Positions 1 through 8,270 of a stretch of 64,000 bases of DNA are shown piece after piece (the first letter of the stretch is position 1; the number at the start of each line of letters is the position of its first letter). The notes below the pieces were generated by a model that saw only the letters and a list, made by a program, of their open reading frames with translations, did not search any database and was not told the DNA's origin. The DNA lies in the NCBI RefSeq assembly GCF_002802905.1, contig NZ_PEBK01000001.1, forward strand, positions 434,001 to 498,000. Reading direction: 5' to 3'. Both the position numbers and the translations under genes were made by a program. The stretch comes from Bifidobacterium simiarum (GTDB taxonomy: Bacteria > Actinomycetota > Actinomycetes > Actinomycetales > Bifidobacteriaceae).

Positions 1-52
1 CATTCGTAGCAGCACTGTCATTCGTGACAGCCCCGTCATCCGCAACGGCGCC
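1..52. repeat. Degenerate 18-bp tandem repeat at window edge
   Basis: Units begin GTCATTCG or GTCATCCG at 17 and 35, and the first 16 bases of the window continue the same phase, so the array probably extends to the left. The middle unit contains CTGTCA-TTCG-TGACAG (15-30), a small hairpin. It probably lies just past the end of an upstream gene that is outside the window, as other arrays here do. Confidence 0.5.
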
Positions 53-147
53 CCCGATCCCTCCTGATCGCCATGCACTAGGCGTGCGCTAAGAATTCAC
101 CATCCCGTCGCACCCGCGTCGGCTGCGGGTGCGCGACGGTACATCTG

Positions 148-163
148 TTCACCATACGGTGAA
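148..163 (+). promoter_or_regulatory. Small hairpin overlapping the ribosome binding site of the first gene
   Basis: TTCACC-ATAC-GGTGAA is a perfect 6-bp inverted repeat. Its right arm runs into the GAAGG that serves as Shine-Dalgarno sequence for the GTG start at 167, so folding could hide the ribosome binding site. The role is inferred. Confidence 0.35.
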
Positions 164-166
164 GGC

Positions 167-1819
167 GTGGGATTTGAGAAGATCACGCAGACATCGAACC
201 ATGGCCCGAATCGTCCGGCGGCCTTGCGGTGGCTGGCCAGGATCGTGGCGGTCCTCGCGGCTCTGTCGCTGCTGTCGGGTCTCGCCGCCCGTCGCGCGGC
301 GGCGCAGGAGACCGAGCCGAGCAAGATCACCATCGCCGACATCACCGACTTCCACGGGCATATCGAACAGGGTCCGTGGATCGCGGACCAGCTGGGCCGG
401 GTCCGCGAATACAATCCGGGCAACACCGTGGCCGTCTCCGCGGGCGATCTGGTGGGCGGATCCCCGTACGAATCCGCATTGCACAAGGACGAGCCGACGC
501 TGGCCATGGCGAAGGCATGGGGGCTGACCATCTCGGCGATGGGCAACCACGAGCTCGACCGCGGCGTAAAGGACTTCAACGACCGCATCGCCTCGAAAAG
601 CCACGGCATCGAATGGCTGGCCGCCAACGTGCGCAAGACCGGTCCGAACGGGATCGGCAACCTCCGCGACTACACGATCCGCATGGTGGCGGGCAAGCGC
701 GTGGCGTTCGTCGGAGCGGTCACCGACCATCTGGGATCGGTGCTCTCCCGCAGTGTGATGCGCAACGTGCGGCTGGACGAATCGGCCGTCACCGCCGTCA
801 ACCGCGTGGCCGACCGGCTCTCCGACGGCGACGAGTCCAACGGCGAGGCGGACGTCGTGGTCGCGCTGATCCACGACGACGCCGATCTGGTGGCGAAGGA
901 TCCGGTGGGACTGGACGCCAACGTCGATCTGGTGTACGCCGGACACACCCATGCCGTGAAGACGGACCGGCGCACGGCGTCCGGCGCGCCGATCATCGAG
1001 GCCGGATGCTTCGGCCGCTACGTGGCCGTCCAGGATCTCATGGTCTCGGGCTCCGGCAGACAGTCGCAGGTGAGCGTGAGCAACAGCTTCGGCGGCCCAC
1101 TGGTCGGCGACTGGCCGTCGAGCACGGACCCCGCGAAGGTGGTCAGCGCCGTACAGACCACGATTTCCCCGACGGACGCCGTCGAGTCGATCCTGCGGCG
1201 GGCCGACGCCTCAGCACGCCGCGCCGGCGACGTGGTGGTCTCCTCGGTGCCGCAGCGCTACGACCGGACCGACAAAGCCGATCGTGATCCGAAGACCGGG
1301 CGCATCGCCCTGTATACGCTGATCGCCGACGCCGCGCTCGACGGGGCCCGCCGCACCACGGAAGGCGCCCATGCGCGGGTGGGGTTCGTCAACCCGGGAA
1401 GCCTGCGCACCCAGGCCCTCGATCTTGACGGGGACGGGTTCGTCACCGTCCGCGAGGCGAGCGACATGATGGCGCTGCAGTTCGACAACGCGGTCGTCAC
1501 ACTCGACGGCGCCACGCTGCGCCGGGCGATCGCCCAGCAGTGGCACCGGGACGACGAGGGGCATTGGCGCAGCGGCCAGCTCGGCGTCTCCTCCAACGTG
1601 ACGTGGACCATGGACCTCGACGGCGACGAGCCGAAGGTCCTCGATCTCAAGGTGGACGGGCGTCCCGTGGCGGACGGCGAACGCATCACCGTGGCCGGCA
1701 ACAGCTTCCTGCTCACCGGCGGCGACGGCTACCGGGCGTTCCTGCGGGGAACCGGCTATGCCGACACCGGCGTGCCCTACGCGCGCACCCTCATCGACTT
1801 CCTGCGCTCGCACGACTGA
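167..1819 (+). CDS. Secreted 5'-nucleotidase/UshA-family metallophosphoesterase
   Basis: Exported phosphoesterase likely to release phosphate from nucleotides or related esters outside the membrane. The 550-residue product has a hydrophobic export segment (about residues 23-47, ending AAAQ). It then has the dinuclear-metal calcineurin-like core: DFHGH (61-65), GDLVGG (93-98), GNHE (126-129) and GHTH (259-262). The C-terminal half is the substrate-binding 5'-nucleotidase domain, with NPGSLR in place of the usual NGGGIR and a conserved LLTGGDGY near the end. The start is GTG with GAAGG close upstream. No cell-wall anchor is visible. The exact substrate cannot be read from the sequence. Confidence 0.85.
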   Translation: MGFEKITQTSNHGPNRPAALRWLARIVAVLAALSLLSGLAARRAAAQETEPSKITIADITDFHGHIEQGPWIADQLGRVREYNPGNTVAVSAGDLVGGSPYESALHKDEPTLAMAKAWGLTISAMGNHELDRGVKDFNDRIASKSHGIEWLAANVRKTGPNGIGNLRDYTIRMVAGKRVAFVGAVTDHLGSVLSRSVMRNVRLDESAVTAVNRVADRLSDGDESNGEADVVVALIHDDADLVAKDPVGLDANVDLVYAGHTHAVKTDRRTASGAPIIEAGCFGRYVAVQDLMVSGSGRQSQVSVSNSFGGPLVGDWPSSTDPAKVVSAVQTTISPTDAVESILRRADASARRAGDVVVSSVPQRYDRTDKADRDPKTGRIALYTLIADAALDGARRTTEGAHARVGFVNPGSLRTQALDLDGDGFVTVREASDMMALQFDNAVVTLDGATLRRAIAQQWHRDDEGHWRSGQLGVSSNVTWTMDLDGDEPKVLDLKVDGRPVADGERITVAGNSFLLTGGDGYRAFLRGTGYADTGVPYARTLIDFLRSHD

Positions 1820-1971
1820 TCCCGGCCGTACTCTGCCGCGATTATCCACCGCGGACCCCACCGTGATCGTCCCGCCGATAGCGCCTCATAAGCAACGTCG
1901 ATGATCCGGCCGGCCAGTCGGGACCTCCGGGCCGATAGGCTGGGGCGGTACGCAACCAAAGGGGGACGACC

Positions 1972-2508
1972 ATGGCATTGACGATCGAGGACTGGCATGA
2001 CGGGACGCTGCTGGCGCCGCCGGTGTTCGAGGCATTGAAGAGCCTGCCGGAGGACCTGATCCTCGGCGTGACCCGCAACAGCGACGAGGAATCGGACACC
2101 GACCTGTGGTGCCCGAACTACGATATTCCATTCGCGATCACCGGCAACGTGGTCGTGACCCACACCCACAAAACCCGCAAGGCCCCGCCCGAATTCGCGG
2201 CGGCCTTCGTCACCGCGGACACCCGCGCCGACCTCAACGGCAAGGTGAAGCACACGCTCGGCGTGAGCAAGGTCTCGTTCGCGCCCATCGACGCGGCGGT
2301 GGAGGCCACCGGCATGGAATCGGGCGGCATGTCGCCCATCGGACTGCCCGAAGGCTGGCCGTTGCTGGTGGACGAGCACATCCTCGGCATCCCGAAACTG
2401 TACCTCGGCTCCGGCATCCGCCCGTCGAAACTCGTGGTGAACGGCGAGATCTTCCGGCACATCCCCGGCATCACCTTCGTGGAGGGACTCGGCAAGCCGC
2501 GCGCATGA
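1972..2508 (+). CDS. YbaK/ProX-type aminoacyl-tRNA deacylase domain protein
   Basis: Stand-alone YbaK-fold protein of 178 residues, the family that hydrolyses mischarged aminoacyl-tRNAs in trans (Cys-tRNAPro or Ala-tRNAPro type). Family-like features are a central VTHTHKTRKAP region, the GMSPIGLPEGWPLLVD segment and the YLGSGIRPSKLVV loop near the C-terminus. The ATG at 1972 follows AAGGGGG. It is a monocistronic-looking gene ahead of ppk2. The family is clear, but the amino acid edited cannot be predicted. Confidence 0.75.
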   Translation: MALTIEDWHDGTLLAPPVFEALKSLPEDLILGVTRNSDEESDTDLWCPNYDIPFAITGNVVVTHTHKTRKAPPEFAAAFVTADTRADLNGKVKHTLGVSKVSFAPIDAAVEATGMESGGMSPIGLPEGWPLLVDEHILGIPKLYLGSGIRPSKLVVNGEIFRHIPGITFVEGLGKPRA

Positions 2509-2580
2509 AACGACGCCGGACCCCGAACTGTCCGCCTTCGCATCCCGCCGCACAGCCATTCGGGTGTTAAGCTTCAAACA

Positions 2581-2610
2581 CAGTGGCATGGACACCAGTG
2601 GCATGAACAC
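2581..2610. repeat. 15-bp tandem duplication before ppk2
   Basis: CAGTGGCATGGACAC is followed at once by CAGTGGCATGAACAC (14 of 15 identical), ending directly at the GGGAGG ribosome binding site of the next gene. Confidence 0.8.
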
Positions 2611-2622
2611 GGGAGGTATCCA

Positions 2623-3615
2623 ATGGCGGATGCGAAGACGGGCGGCGCCCGGGTCATCAACAGGACCCTGAGAAGCGCCAGCGAAACGAACCGGGATCTC
2701 GAAAAGGCCATCAAGCAGCGCAAGTCGCTGCAGAAACGACTGGGGCTGGCCGCACAGACCTCCGACCTGCTCAGCGCCGTCTGGAGCAAGCACCCCTCGA
2801 AGCGGCTCAGATTCGGTGACGGCGTGGCCGCGCTCGCGGACGTGCGCGGCCGATCCACCCCCGGATTCCACGCCACCGCCGAGGAGGGGGAGCGGTTCAT
2901 CGAGCTGAGCGCCGAATCCATCGCCCGCTATCAGGACCAGCTGTACGCCAACGGCACCACCGGATCGCGCAGGAGGCTCCTGATCGTGCTGCAGGGCATG
3001 GACGCCTCGGGCAAGGGCGGCATCGTCAGGCATGTGTTCCATCAGGTCGACCCGATGGGCATCCACTACCACGGCTTCGGCAAGCCGAGCGATGAGGAGG
3101 CGTCCCACGACTTCCTGTGGCGCATCGAACGCGAACTGCCGGCCCCCGGATGGATCTCGATCTTCGACCGCTCCCACTATGAGGACGTGGTCATGCCCCA
3201 CGTCTACGGCACGCTGCCCGAAGCGACGTGGCAGGGACGGTACGAGCGGATCCGACGGTTCGAACGGGAGCTCGCCGACGACGGCTGCGCGATCATCAAG
3301 ATCTTCCTCGTGATCTCGAAGGATGCGCAACGCAAGCAGTTCCTCCAGCGACTCGACGACCCCACCAAGCACTGGAAGTTCGACGTCTCCGATCTCGACG
3401 CGCGGGACCGCTGGGACGACTACATGGCCGCATGGCAGGAGGTGTTCGAGAAGACCTCCACCGACTGCGCGCCGTGGTATCTGGTTCCGGCCGACAACCG
3501 CTGGTATTCGAGGGCGGTGGTTTCGGAGCTGCTGCGCGTGACGCTCAGGGGCATGGAGCTCGACTGGCCGCCGGCGAGGTTCGACCTCGACGAGGCCCGG
3601 CGCCGGCTGGGATAG
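2623..3615 (+). CDS. PPK2-family polyphosphate kinase
   Basis: Transfers phosphate between inorganic polyphosphate and nucleotides. The 330-residue product shows the PPK2 P-loop GMDASGKGG (125-133), the lid/Walker B region FDRSHYEDV (181-189) and the family's downstream WKFDVSDLDARDRWDDY segment. GGGAGG precedes the ATG. The sequence resembles the polyphosphate:AMP/ADP phosphotransferase class; whether AMP or ADP is the acceptor is not decided by motifs I can see. The stop codon lies inside a 15-bp tandem duplication. Confidence 0.88.
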   Translation: MADAKTGGARVINRTLRSASETNRDLEKAIKQRKSLQKRLGLAAQTSDLLSAVWSKHPSKRLRFGDGVAALADVRGRSTPGFHATAEEGERFIELSAESIARYQDQLYANGTTGSRRRLLIVLQGMDASGKGGIVRHVFHQVDPMGIHYHGFGKPSDEEASHDFLWRIERELPAPGWISIFDRSHYEDVVMPHVYGTLPEATWQGRYERIRRFERELADDGCAIIKIFLVISKDAQRKQFLQRLDDPTKHWKFDVSDLDARDRWDDYMAAWQEVFEKTSTDCAPWYLVPADNRWYSRAVVSELLRVTLRGMELDWPPARFDLDEARRRLG

Positions 3616-3632
3616 CACCGGCTGGGATAATG
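3603..3632. repeat. 15-bp tandem duplication across the ppk2 stop codon
   Basis: CCGGCTGGGATAGCA then CCGGCTGGGATAATG. The TAG stop of ppk2 is in the first copy. Confidence 0.8.
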
Positions 3633-3710
3633 CCGTCCGGTCCGGTTCGTTCGGCTGTCCGGAGCCGTTCCCCTCACCGGGACCGCCGCGCTTCGTCCCG
3701 GCGCGGCGGC

Positions 3711-3716
3711 TACAAT
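3711..3716 (+). promoter_or_regulatory. Candidate -10 element (TACAAT) for the helicase gene
   Basis: TACAAT preceded by GGC, about 38 bp before the preferred ATG at 3754. No convincing -35 was seen. It lies within the longer possible reading frame start at 3715, which argues for the downstream start. Confidence 0.35.
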
Positions 3717-3753
3717 GGTGCGGATCACAGGAACGCGGACGAGGGGAGTCGAG

Positions 3754-6312
3754 ATGGCCGGGGAGCGGAAGACGACGCTGGCGGAGCTGATACCGGGATA
3801 CGGGGACGACGATCGCAATCTCAATGCGGACGACATCTACGATCGGTTCTTCGACTGGGTGGAATCCCGCGGCATCACGCCGTGGGATCATCAGGAGGAG
3901 GCCATCATGAGCCTTCTGGCCGGCGACCATGTGATTCTGAGCACCCCAACCGGATCGGGCAAGTCGCTCGTGGCGCTCGGCATGCATTTCGCCGCGCTGT
4001 GCACGGGGCGCCGTTCGTACTACACCGCGCCGATCAAGGCGCTGGTCTCCGAGAAGTTCTTCGACCTCGTGGACGTGCTGGGGCGGGACAACGTCGGCAT
4101 GATCACCGGCGACACCCATATCAACACCGACGCCCCGGTGATCTGCTGCACGGCCGAGATCCTCGCCAACCAGGCGCTGCGCGAAGGGGAGCGGGCCGAC
4201 ATCGGCTGCGTGGCGATGGACGAATTCCACTACTACGGCGATTCCGAGCGCGGATGGGCATGGCAGGTGCCGCTGCTCACGCTGCCGCACACGCAGTTCC
4301 TGCTGATGAGCGCCACGCTGGGCGACACCACGCAGATCGTGGACACGCTCGAGCGGCACACCGATTCGGACGTGGCCGTGGTGGATGACGCCAAGCGCCC
4401 GATCCCGCTGAGCTACGAGTACACCGACGCGATCCTCGCCTCCACGGTGGAGCTGGCCATGCGCCATGGGGAGTCGCCGATCTACGTGGTGCACTTCTCG
4501 CAGGACGCCGCGCTGGAGACCGCGCAGGCGCTGTCCAGCACCGGCGTGACCACCAAGGAGCAGCGCGCCGCCATCGCCGAGGCGATCAAGGGCACCCGGT
4601 TCACCACCGCGTTCGGCAAGATCCTGCAGCGTCTGCTGCGCACCGGCGTGGGCGTGCATCACGCGGGCATGCTGCCGCGGTACCGCCGACTGGTGGAGCA
4701 GCTCGCCCAGCAGGGTCTGCTGCCGGTGATCTGCGGCACCGACACGCTCGGCGTGGGCATCAACGTGCCGATCCACACCGTGGTGCTCACCCAGCTCACC
4801 AAGTTCGACGGCTCGCGCATGCGCAGGCTGCGCGCCCGCGAATTCCACCAGATCGCCGGTCGCGCCGGCCGTTCCGGCTTCGACACCGAGGGTCTGGTGA
4901 TCGCCGAGGCGCCCGAATACGAGATCGAGAACGCGAGGGCGCTGGCCAAGGCCGGCAACGACCCGAAGAAGCTGAAGAAGATCAAGCGCAAGAAGCCGCC
5001 GGAGGGATTCGTCACCTGGAACGAGAACACCTTCAACAAGCTCATCGACCAGCCGCCGGAGACCCTGACCCCGCACATGCGCATCACCCATTCGATGGTG
5101 CTCGCCGAGGTGATGCAGGGCGGCGACGCCCGCGAACGCGTGGACGATCTGATCGACGATTCGGCGCAGAGCCCCCAGCAGAAGGAGAAGCTGCACGAGC
5201 GGGCCGACGAGATCTTCCAGACCCTGCTCGACACCAAGGTGATCGAGTACGAGGAGTACGACGACGGCGAGCGCGACTACACCACCACCGTGGACCTGCC
5301 GGAGGACTTCGCCCTCGACCAGCCGCTCAGCCCGTTCCTGCTGGCCGCGCTCGAACTGCTTGACCCCGAGTCGGACACCTATACGCTCGACGTGATCTCC
5401 ATGGTCGAATCCACGCTGGAGGATCCCAAGCAGGTGCTGCGCGCCCAGGAGCGTCAGGCGAGGGACGAGGCCATGGCGCAGATGAAGGCCGACGGCCTCG
5501 ACTACGACGAGCGCATGGACCGTCTGCAGGAGATCACCTATCCCAAGCCGCTGGAGGACATGCTCGACGCGGCGTTCACCGAATACCGGCATGACGTGCC
5601 GTGGGCCAACGACTACTGGCTAAGCCCCAAGTCGGTGCTGCGCGACATGATCGAGACCGCCTCCGACTTCACCGGATACATCGCCCGCTACAACATCGCC
5701 CGTTCCGAAGGCACGCTGCTGCGCTACCTCTCCGACGCCTACCGTGCGCTGGAACGCACCGTGCCGCCGGAGAAGTGCGACGAGCGGCTCGACGACATCA
5801 TCGCCTGGCTGCGCGTGGTCGTGCGCGGCGTCGACTCCTCGCTGGTGGACGAATGGGAGAACGCCGGGGCCTCGGATCCCGACGCCGCCGCCACCGCGGC
5901 CCCGCCCAAGGCGGCCGACGAGATCGTGCAGGACCGACGCGGCCTCACCGTGCTCGTGCGCAACGCCATGTTCCGCCGCGTGGAGCTCATGGACCTCGAG
6001 GACACCCGCACCCTCGCCGCCATGGACGAGTCGTGGGGGATGGGCCTGCGCGACTGGGAGGACACGCTGGACGAGTACTACGACGAGCATGAGTACGTCA
6101 ACACCGACGCCTCGGCCCGCTCCTCGGAGTACTTCGTGCTCGACACGTCGAAGGAACGGACCGATCGCGTATGGTACGTGCGGCAGATCATCGACGACTC
6201 CGACGGCGACCACGACTGGGCCATCACCGGCGCCGTGGATCTCAAGGCCACGCAGGCCAGCGGCGAGGTGGTGTTCGACGACTACCGGGTCGGTCCGGTC
6301 GAGGAGCTGTGA
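3754..6312 (+). CDS. Ski2-like DEAD/DEAH-box helicase with DUF3516-type C-terminus
   Basis: Large superfamily 2 RNA/DNA helicase, 852 residues from the ATG at 3754, chosen because GAGGGGAG lies just before it. Motif I PTGSGKS (65-71), motif II DEFH (156-159), motif III SAT (about 187) and motif VI HQIAGRAGRSG (365-375) are all present, so the ATPase should be active. After a Lys-rich stretch (KKLKKIKRKKPP) comes a long helical C-terminal region typical of the actinobacterial family carrying DUF3516. The RNA or DNA target is unknown. Its stop codon sits in an 11-bp tandem repeat. Confidence 0.88.
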   Translation: MAGERKTTLAELIPGYGDDDRNLNADDIYDRFFDWVESRGITPWDHQEEAIMSLLAGDHVILSTPTGSGKSLVALGMHFAALCTGRRSYYTAPIKALVSEKFFDLVDVLGRDNVGMITGDTHINTDAPVICCTAEILANQALREGERADIGCVAMDEFHYYGDSERGWAWQVPLLTLPHTQFLLMSATLGDTTQIVDTLERHTDSDVAVVDDAKRPIPLSYEYTDAILASTVELAMRHGESPIYVVHFSQDAALETAQALSSTGVTTKEQRAAIAEAIKGTRFTTAFGKILQRLLRTGVGVHHAGMLPRYRRLVEQLAQQGLLPVICGTDTLGVGINVPIHTVVLTQLTKFDGSRMRRLRAREFHQIAGRAGRSGFDTEGLVIAEAPEYEIENARALAKAGNDPKKLKKIKRKKPPEGFVTWNENTFNKLIDQPPETLTPHMRITHSMVLAEVMQGGDARERVDDLIDDSAQSPQQKEKLHERADEIFQTLLDTKVIEYEEYDDGERDYTTTVDLPEDFALDQPLSPFLLAALELLDPESDTYTLDVISMVESTLEDPKQVLRAQERQARDEAMAQMKADGLDYDERMDRLQEITYPKPLEDMLDAAFTEYRHDVPWANDYWLSPKSVLRDMIETASDFTGYIARYNIARSEGTLLRYLSDAYRALERTVPPEKCDERLDDIIAWLRVVVRGVDSSLVDEWENAGASDPDAAATAAPPKAADEIVQDRRGLTVLVRNAMFRRVELMDLEDTRTLAAMDESWGMGLRDWEDTLDEYYDEHEYVNTDASARSSEYFVLDTSKERTDRVWYVRQIIDDSDGDHDWAITGAVDLKATQASGEVVFDDYRVGPVEEL

Positions 6313-6341
6313 CCGGGCAGTGATCGGACCGTGACCGGGCT
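6309..6341. repeat. Three 11-bp tandem units across the helicase stop codon
   Basis: GTGACCGGGCA, GTGATCGGACC, GTGACCGGGCT. The TGA stop (6310-6312) lies in the first unit. Confidence 0.8.
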
Positions 6342-6583
6342 ATGATCTCTGATCCGATCGGGAACCCGGTCCGATCGGGAATGGGATCGTATACGGTGTG
6401 CGTACGGTCGACGGAGGCCATCGGCCCGGCCGGCCCGGCAGGTTCACCCACGGTTCACCGAGCCGTCCCGTCCCGTTGCGATATCGCATACGATCGTTCA
6501 CTTCCCCCGGGTATGCTCGCCGACGTTGACCCATGGTTCGGCGCGCCGCGCACCGCGGCCGCCGATGTCGAAAAGCCGGTGAC

Positions 6584-8176
6584 ATGCGATATCCGTTCCC
6601 CCTCAGCCGTCCGTTCCCGACCAGCCGCCCGCGGCCGATCGTCATGACCCTGATCGCGACGATGCTGCTGACCCTGACCATGCTGCCTGCGGGGGCCACG
6701 GCAAACGCCGCAACCACGGCGAATGCCGCCGTGCCCGCCCAGCTGCCCAACCCCGATCTGGTCGGCCTACTCGGTAGCTACGAACGCCATTACTGGCAAG
6801 CCCCCGGCAAGGACGGCGGCGGCAGGGTGCTCGACACCGCCGTCATGCGCCATGACCAGGAGACCGCCGAGGCCATCAACCATCTCGCCGCACGCCACCG
6901 GGTGTCCGACGGCTTCGGCGAGCAGCAGAAGCGGGCGCTCGTGGACTCCGACCTGTACGCGTGGCAGACCATGCCCGACGCCCTCGGCCCAACGATCGGA
7001 CGCTACCTGCGCGAAGGGCTGCGGCGCGGCGACCTGCCCCTCGTGGACGACCTGTTCAAATTCGACACGATCAACACCTTCGAGGCCAAGAACGCCGCCA
7101 ACCATCCTCGGCCCTACCTCGACCGGTCCAACCACGGCGCCAACGATCTGGCCGGACTCGCCCCCACGCTCGACATCATCCGCGTGAACTCCTGGGGCGA
7201 GCACATCCCCGGATACGACAACCTGAAGAACAACAGCTCGTTCCCCTCCGGCCACACCACCTTCGCCTATAGCTGGGGCGTGGCGCTCGCCGGCATGATC
7301 CCGGAGCTCGCCCCGCAGATCATGGCCCGCACCTCCGAGGCCGGCAACAACCGCATCGTGCTCGGCGTCCACTATCCGCTCGACGTCATCGGCGGGCGCA
7401 TCGCCGGCAGCGCCCAGAACGGCCAGTACTGGCACAACGAGTTCGACACGAAGGTCAAGCCGGCCGCCGACCAGCTGCGCACCTACCTCGCCGGACGGTG
7501 CCGGGCCGACGGCCACGGGAGCACACTCGACGCCTGCATTCGCGATCTCAAGGCCGACGGGACTGGCGGATATCGCAACGACTTCACCGATCCGGTCAGC
7601 CGCGCCCCGGTGACGGACAAGCGCAGCGCCATCGCCGCTTACGACGCGCGCATGACCTACGGATTCGGCAGAACGGAGGCCACGGGCCGCGCCTTCGACG
7701 CCCCCGCCGGCGCCGCCGACATCCTGCGCATCGCCTACCCGCAGCTGCACGTCGACCAGCGCAACGAGATCCTGAAGCTCACGGCGATCGAATCCGGGTA
7801 CCCCCTAAGCGACTCGGCCGGGGGATGGCAGCGCATCGACCTCGCCAAGGCCCTGTGCGCCAGGGTCACCCTCGACCGCTCCGGCAACGTGACCGACGTC
7901 GTCCCCGGATCGGACCGTCCCACCGTCATCGGCGCGCAGTACGCCGACGTCGGCGACCACCCGGCATCCGACGCGACCGTCCCCGGCACGGCGGACGATA
8001 CCGGTGACGCGGACGATACCGGCGACGCGGACGATACCGGCGACGCTGGCAGTACGGCGGGACAGACCTCGCCGGCCGAACGCCGGATCCGTACGATCGC
8101 GGTCGCCGTCGCCGTGATCGTACTGTGCGCGATCATCCTTCGCATGCCGGCATCCCGCGAGTCCCGGGACCGATAG
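6584..8176 (+). CDS. Secreted, membrane-anchored PAP2-family acid phosphatase
   Basis: Predicted extracytoplasmic phosphatase of 530 residues. An N-terminal signal segment (about 20-45) ends in an ATANA-type cleavage region. PAP2 motifs follow: FPSGHTT (PSGH near 221-224) and GVHYPLDVIGG (near 261), giving the catalytic His pair. A hydrophilic linker with three ADDTGD repeats leads to one C-terminal hydrophobic segment (about 506-523) and a basic tail, consistent with anchoring on the outer membrane face. ATG 6584 is preferred because the upstream extension is Arg-rich and would precede the signal peptide. The substrate is unknown. Confidence 0.8.
   Translation: MRYPFPLSRPFPTSRPRPIVMTLIATMLLTLTMLPAGATANAATTANAAVPAQLPNPDLVGLLGSYERHYWQAPGKDGGGRVLDTAVMRHDQETAEAINHLAARHRVSDGFGEQQKRALVDSDLYAWQTMPDALGPTIGRYLREGLRRGDLPLVDDLFKFDTINTFEAKNAANHPRPYLDRSNHGANDLAGLAPTLDIIRVNSWGEHIPGYDNLKNNSSFPSGHTTFAYSWGVALAGMIPELAPQIMARTSEAGNNRIVLGVHYPLDVIGGRIAGSAQNGQYWHNEFDTKVKPAADQLRTYLAGRCRADGHGSTLDACIRDLKADGTGGYRNDFTDPVSRAPVTDKRSAIAAYDARMTYGFGRTEATGRAFDAPAGAADILRIAYPQLHVDQRNEILKLTAIESGYPLSDSAGGWQRIDLAKALCARVTLDRSGNVTDVVPGSDRPTVIGAQYADVGDHPASDATVPGTADDTGDADDTGDADDTGDAGSTAGQTSPAERRIRTIAVAVAVIVLCAIILRMPASRESRDR
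7991..8044 (+). repeat. Three in-frame 18-bp repeats in the PAP2 gene
   Basis: Each unit starts GCGGACGATACCGG and encodes ADDTGD in the linker before the membrane anchor. Only one base differs between units, so copy number could vary between strains. Confidence 0.85.
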
Positions 8177-8178
8177 GC

Positions 8179-8210
8179 GCGGCGGACATACGGAGCGGCA
8201 AACATACGGG
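8179..8210. repeat. 16-bp tandem duplication just past the PAP2 gene
   Basis: GCGGCGGACATACGGA then GCGGCAAACATACGGG, with the start of a third copy, beginning two bases after the stop codon. Confidence 0.75.
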
Positions 8211-8231
8211 GCGGCCGGACCGGCTCCGATC

Positions 8232-8247
8232 TCGAACACCTGTTCGA
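8232..8247 (+). promoter_or_regulatory. Perfect LexA (SOS) box before rarA
   Basis: TCGAAC-ACCT-GTTCGA, flanked by a further C/G pair, matches the Gram-positive/actinobacterial SOS box (TCGAAC-N4-GTTCGA). It ends 10 bp before a -10-like TACACT (8258-8263), so a bound repressor would cover the promoter. Confidence 0.75.
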
Positions 8248-8270
8248 GCTGTGCGGTTACACTGGAGGCC

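Noticed and set aside
1842-1850. Additional DnaA box TTATCCACC
   Set aside because: One mismatch to consensus, single and isolated; expected by chance at this frequency.
1777-5592. A 1271-codon open frame on the minus strand opposite the helicase and ppk2 genes
   Set aside because: Its composition (His/Val/Leu/Arg-rich, no domain motifs) is what the complement of high-GC coding DNA gives, and the plus strand carries well-conserved proteins over the same span.
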